The notes below the pieces were generated by a model that searched no databases, had not been told where the DNA came from, and saw only the letters and a list, made by a program, of their open reading frames with translations. 64,000 nt of DNA from Robiginitomaculum sp. (GTDB lineage Bacteria; Pseudomonadota; Alphaproteobacteria; Caulobacterales; Maricaulaceae), in the NCBI GenBank assembly GCA_026982415.1, contig JALSHE010000108.1, positions 1 through 64,000 of the forward strand. Reading direction: 5' to 3'. This document shows positions 63,162 through 64,000 of the stretch, in pieces (the first letter of the stretch is position 1; every line of letters begins with the position of its first letter). The translations under genes were made by a program, and so were the position numbers.

Positions 63162-64000
63162 CTATTTCTCAGGTGCGTCTTTCACCAATTTCAATTGTGG
63201 TGTGACAGTTTTTGTCCGCGTGGATTTACCCCGAGATATACCTTCACTATTGCCAAAAAAGCTTTGCCCTACGGCGACACCGCTAATGGACGAATATTCT
63301 TCTAACTTTTGTGATTGTAATTTGTGTGCATTGCGCAGGCTTTCCATATCAGACAACAAGGTAAGGTATTTCGTGTTTAACTGGTCATAATTAGCTTTAG
63401 CGCGGGCGAGCGCCGAATGGCCTTCTTCTTGTTCCTTGGCGCGAATATCTAACCTTGATGTTAGCTCCTTGACACGGCGGTTTTCAAGTTCGGCTTCAAT
63501 TTTCAACTTGGCTTTTTCCTGTTCGTCGTAGCGAGCCATATCTTCGTTGATTTTCTGCTGAGCTTTCATGCCATCAATAGCCGATGTCAGTGCGAAAATT
63601 CTGTCTTCGCTACGTTGGCGAAATTCAGCCAACGCATTTTCATTGGATTGTGCATTATGGCGAGCCTTGTCAAATTTGGACAATGTTTCCATATGGTTTG
63701 CCTTCAGTTCAGCAAAATCGAGGCGTAAATTTTTAATGTCAGAAGTTGCGACCTCTCTTAACCGGCGTTCATCTTCAATTTTAGCCGATAAAACCTCAGC
63801 TCTTTTAATCAGTTCTGTTTTCTGACGCAGCAGATCATTTTCGCTTACAGTTAATCTGCCAATCGTATCTTGCAATACAGTGTTTTCAGTTTGAACATCT
63901 CCGACCATACTGCGTAATTCGCGGCGTTCTTCGCGAATAATTTCCAAGGAATCATTGGCTTCACTAAGATGTTTACGCTCTACATTGAGCGTTTCAACGA
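63162..64000 (-). CDS. Long coiled-coil protein, C-terminal part (partial)
   Basis: The frame is open to the window's right edge. The track's start at 63947 is only an internal TTG, and residues ...ERKHLSEANDS continue upstream of it. Almost all of the visible 280 residues are heptad-rich, charged helix (REERRELRSMVGDVQTENTVLQDTIGRLTVSENDLLRQKTELIKRAEVL). A non-helical basic tail ends in KTVTPQLKLVKDAPEK. No transmembrane segment is visible. I do not recognise the family. It could be a structural or polarity protein. It precedes cckA on the same strand by 109 bp. Confidence 0.7.
   Translation of the reverse strand, partial: VETLNVERKHLSEANDSLEIIREERRELRSMVGDVQTENTVLQDTIGRLTVSENDLLRQKTELIKRAEVLSAKIEDERRLREVATSDIKNLRLDFAELKANHMETLSKFDKARHNAQSNENALAEFRQRSEDRIFALTSAIDGMKAQQKINEDMARYDEQEKAKLKIEAELENRRVKELTSRLDIRAKEQEEGHSALARAKANYDQLNTKYLTLLSDMESLRNAHKLQSQKLEEYSSISGVAVGQSFFGNSEGISRGKSTRTKTVTPQLKLVKDAPEK

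Overview
The window looks like a chromosomal segment of an alphaproteobacterium. I infer this from the order rsh-pyrE-pdxJ-acpS-lepB-rnc-era-recO, a CckA-type hybrid kinase, the mreBCD-mrdA-rodA cell-shape operon, large carboxypeptidase-regulatory-domain TonB receptors and TPR-sulfotransferases. GC content by eye is moderate (mid to high 40s %), which would suit a low-GC marine relative of Hyphomonadaceae/Maricaulaceae (Caulobacterales). That lineage placement is an inference and cannot be proven from the sequence alone.

Layout. 1-2.4 kb: the 3' end of an unrecognised gene, then convergent rlmE and ppx/gppA. 2.4-5.2 kb: a small sulfurtransferase with a perfect 12+12 bp operator-like inverted repeat, and the feoAB ferrous iron uptake operon with a Fur-type box. 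5.4 kb: tRNA-Phe(GAA). 5.6-11.1 kb: an M28 membrane aminopeptidase, an M3 oligopeptidase lipoprotein and a GDPD-family protein. 11.2-36.1 kb: a long accessory region that reads as a peptidoglycan (murein) utilization locus. 36.4-43.2 kb: a phosphodiesterase lipoprotein placed behind rodA, then mrdA, mreD, mreC and mreB (all minus strand). 43.3-47.3 kb: a VTT-family membrane protein, a Sel1-repeat membrane protein, miaA and serB. 47.3-54.5 kb: the housekeeping cluster recO to rsh. 54.6-56.2 kb: hppD and a divergent MarR regulator sharing a 36-bp perfect palindrome. 56.2-56.7 kb: an internally deleted IS3-family element with terminal inverted repeats and a 4-bp target duplication. 56.9-60.0 kb: hemH and an M2 (ACE-like) peptidase. 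60.0-60.5 kb: REP-like hairpin repeats. 60.5-64.0 kb: cckA and a partial coiled-coil protein.

The most interesting region is the murein locus. Predicted extracellular or periplasmic lipoprotein enzymes are an AmiD-type amidase, two DUF1343/NamZ exo-N-acetylmuramidases, an NlpC/P60 endopeptidase of YkfC type, an M19 dipeptidase, a D-aminoacylase and a class C serine hydrolase. An Oar-like TonB receptor, an SSS sodium symporter and a DUF819 membrane protein are the candidate importers. Inside the cell, a BadF-type sugar kinase, MurQ, NagA and an FAD D-lactate dehydrogenase would convert MurNAc and GlcNAc to GlcN-6-P and pyruvate. An L-Ala-D/L-Glu epimerase and LysA would handle the peptide side (L-Ala-D-Glu and meso-DAP). 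A GntR/UTRA regulator is encoded within the locus. An octamer TGGTATTG (or its complement) occurs in all four principal promoter regions of the locus, which suggests one regulon. NagB, NagZ, AmpG, AnmK and a MurP PTS transporter are not in the window.

All calls come from reading the sequence and the supplied translations. No database search, structure prediction or alignment was run.
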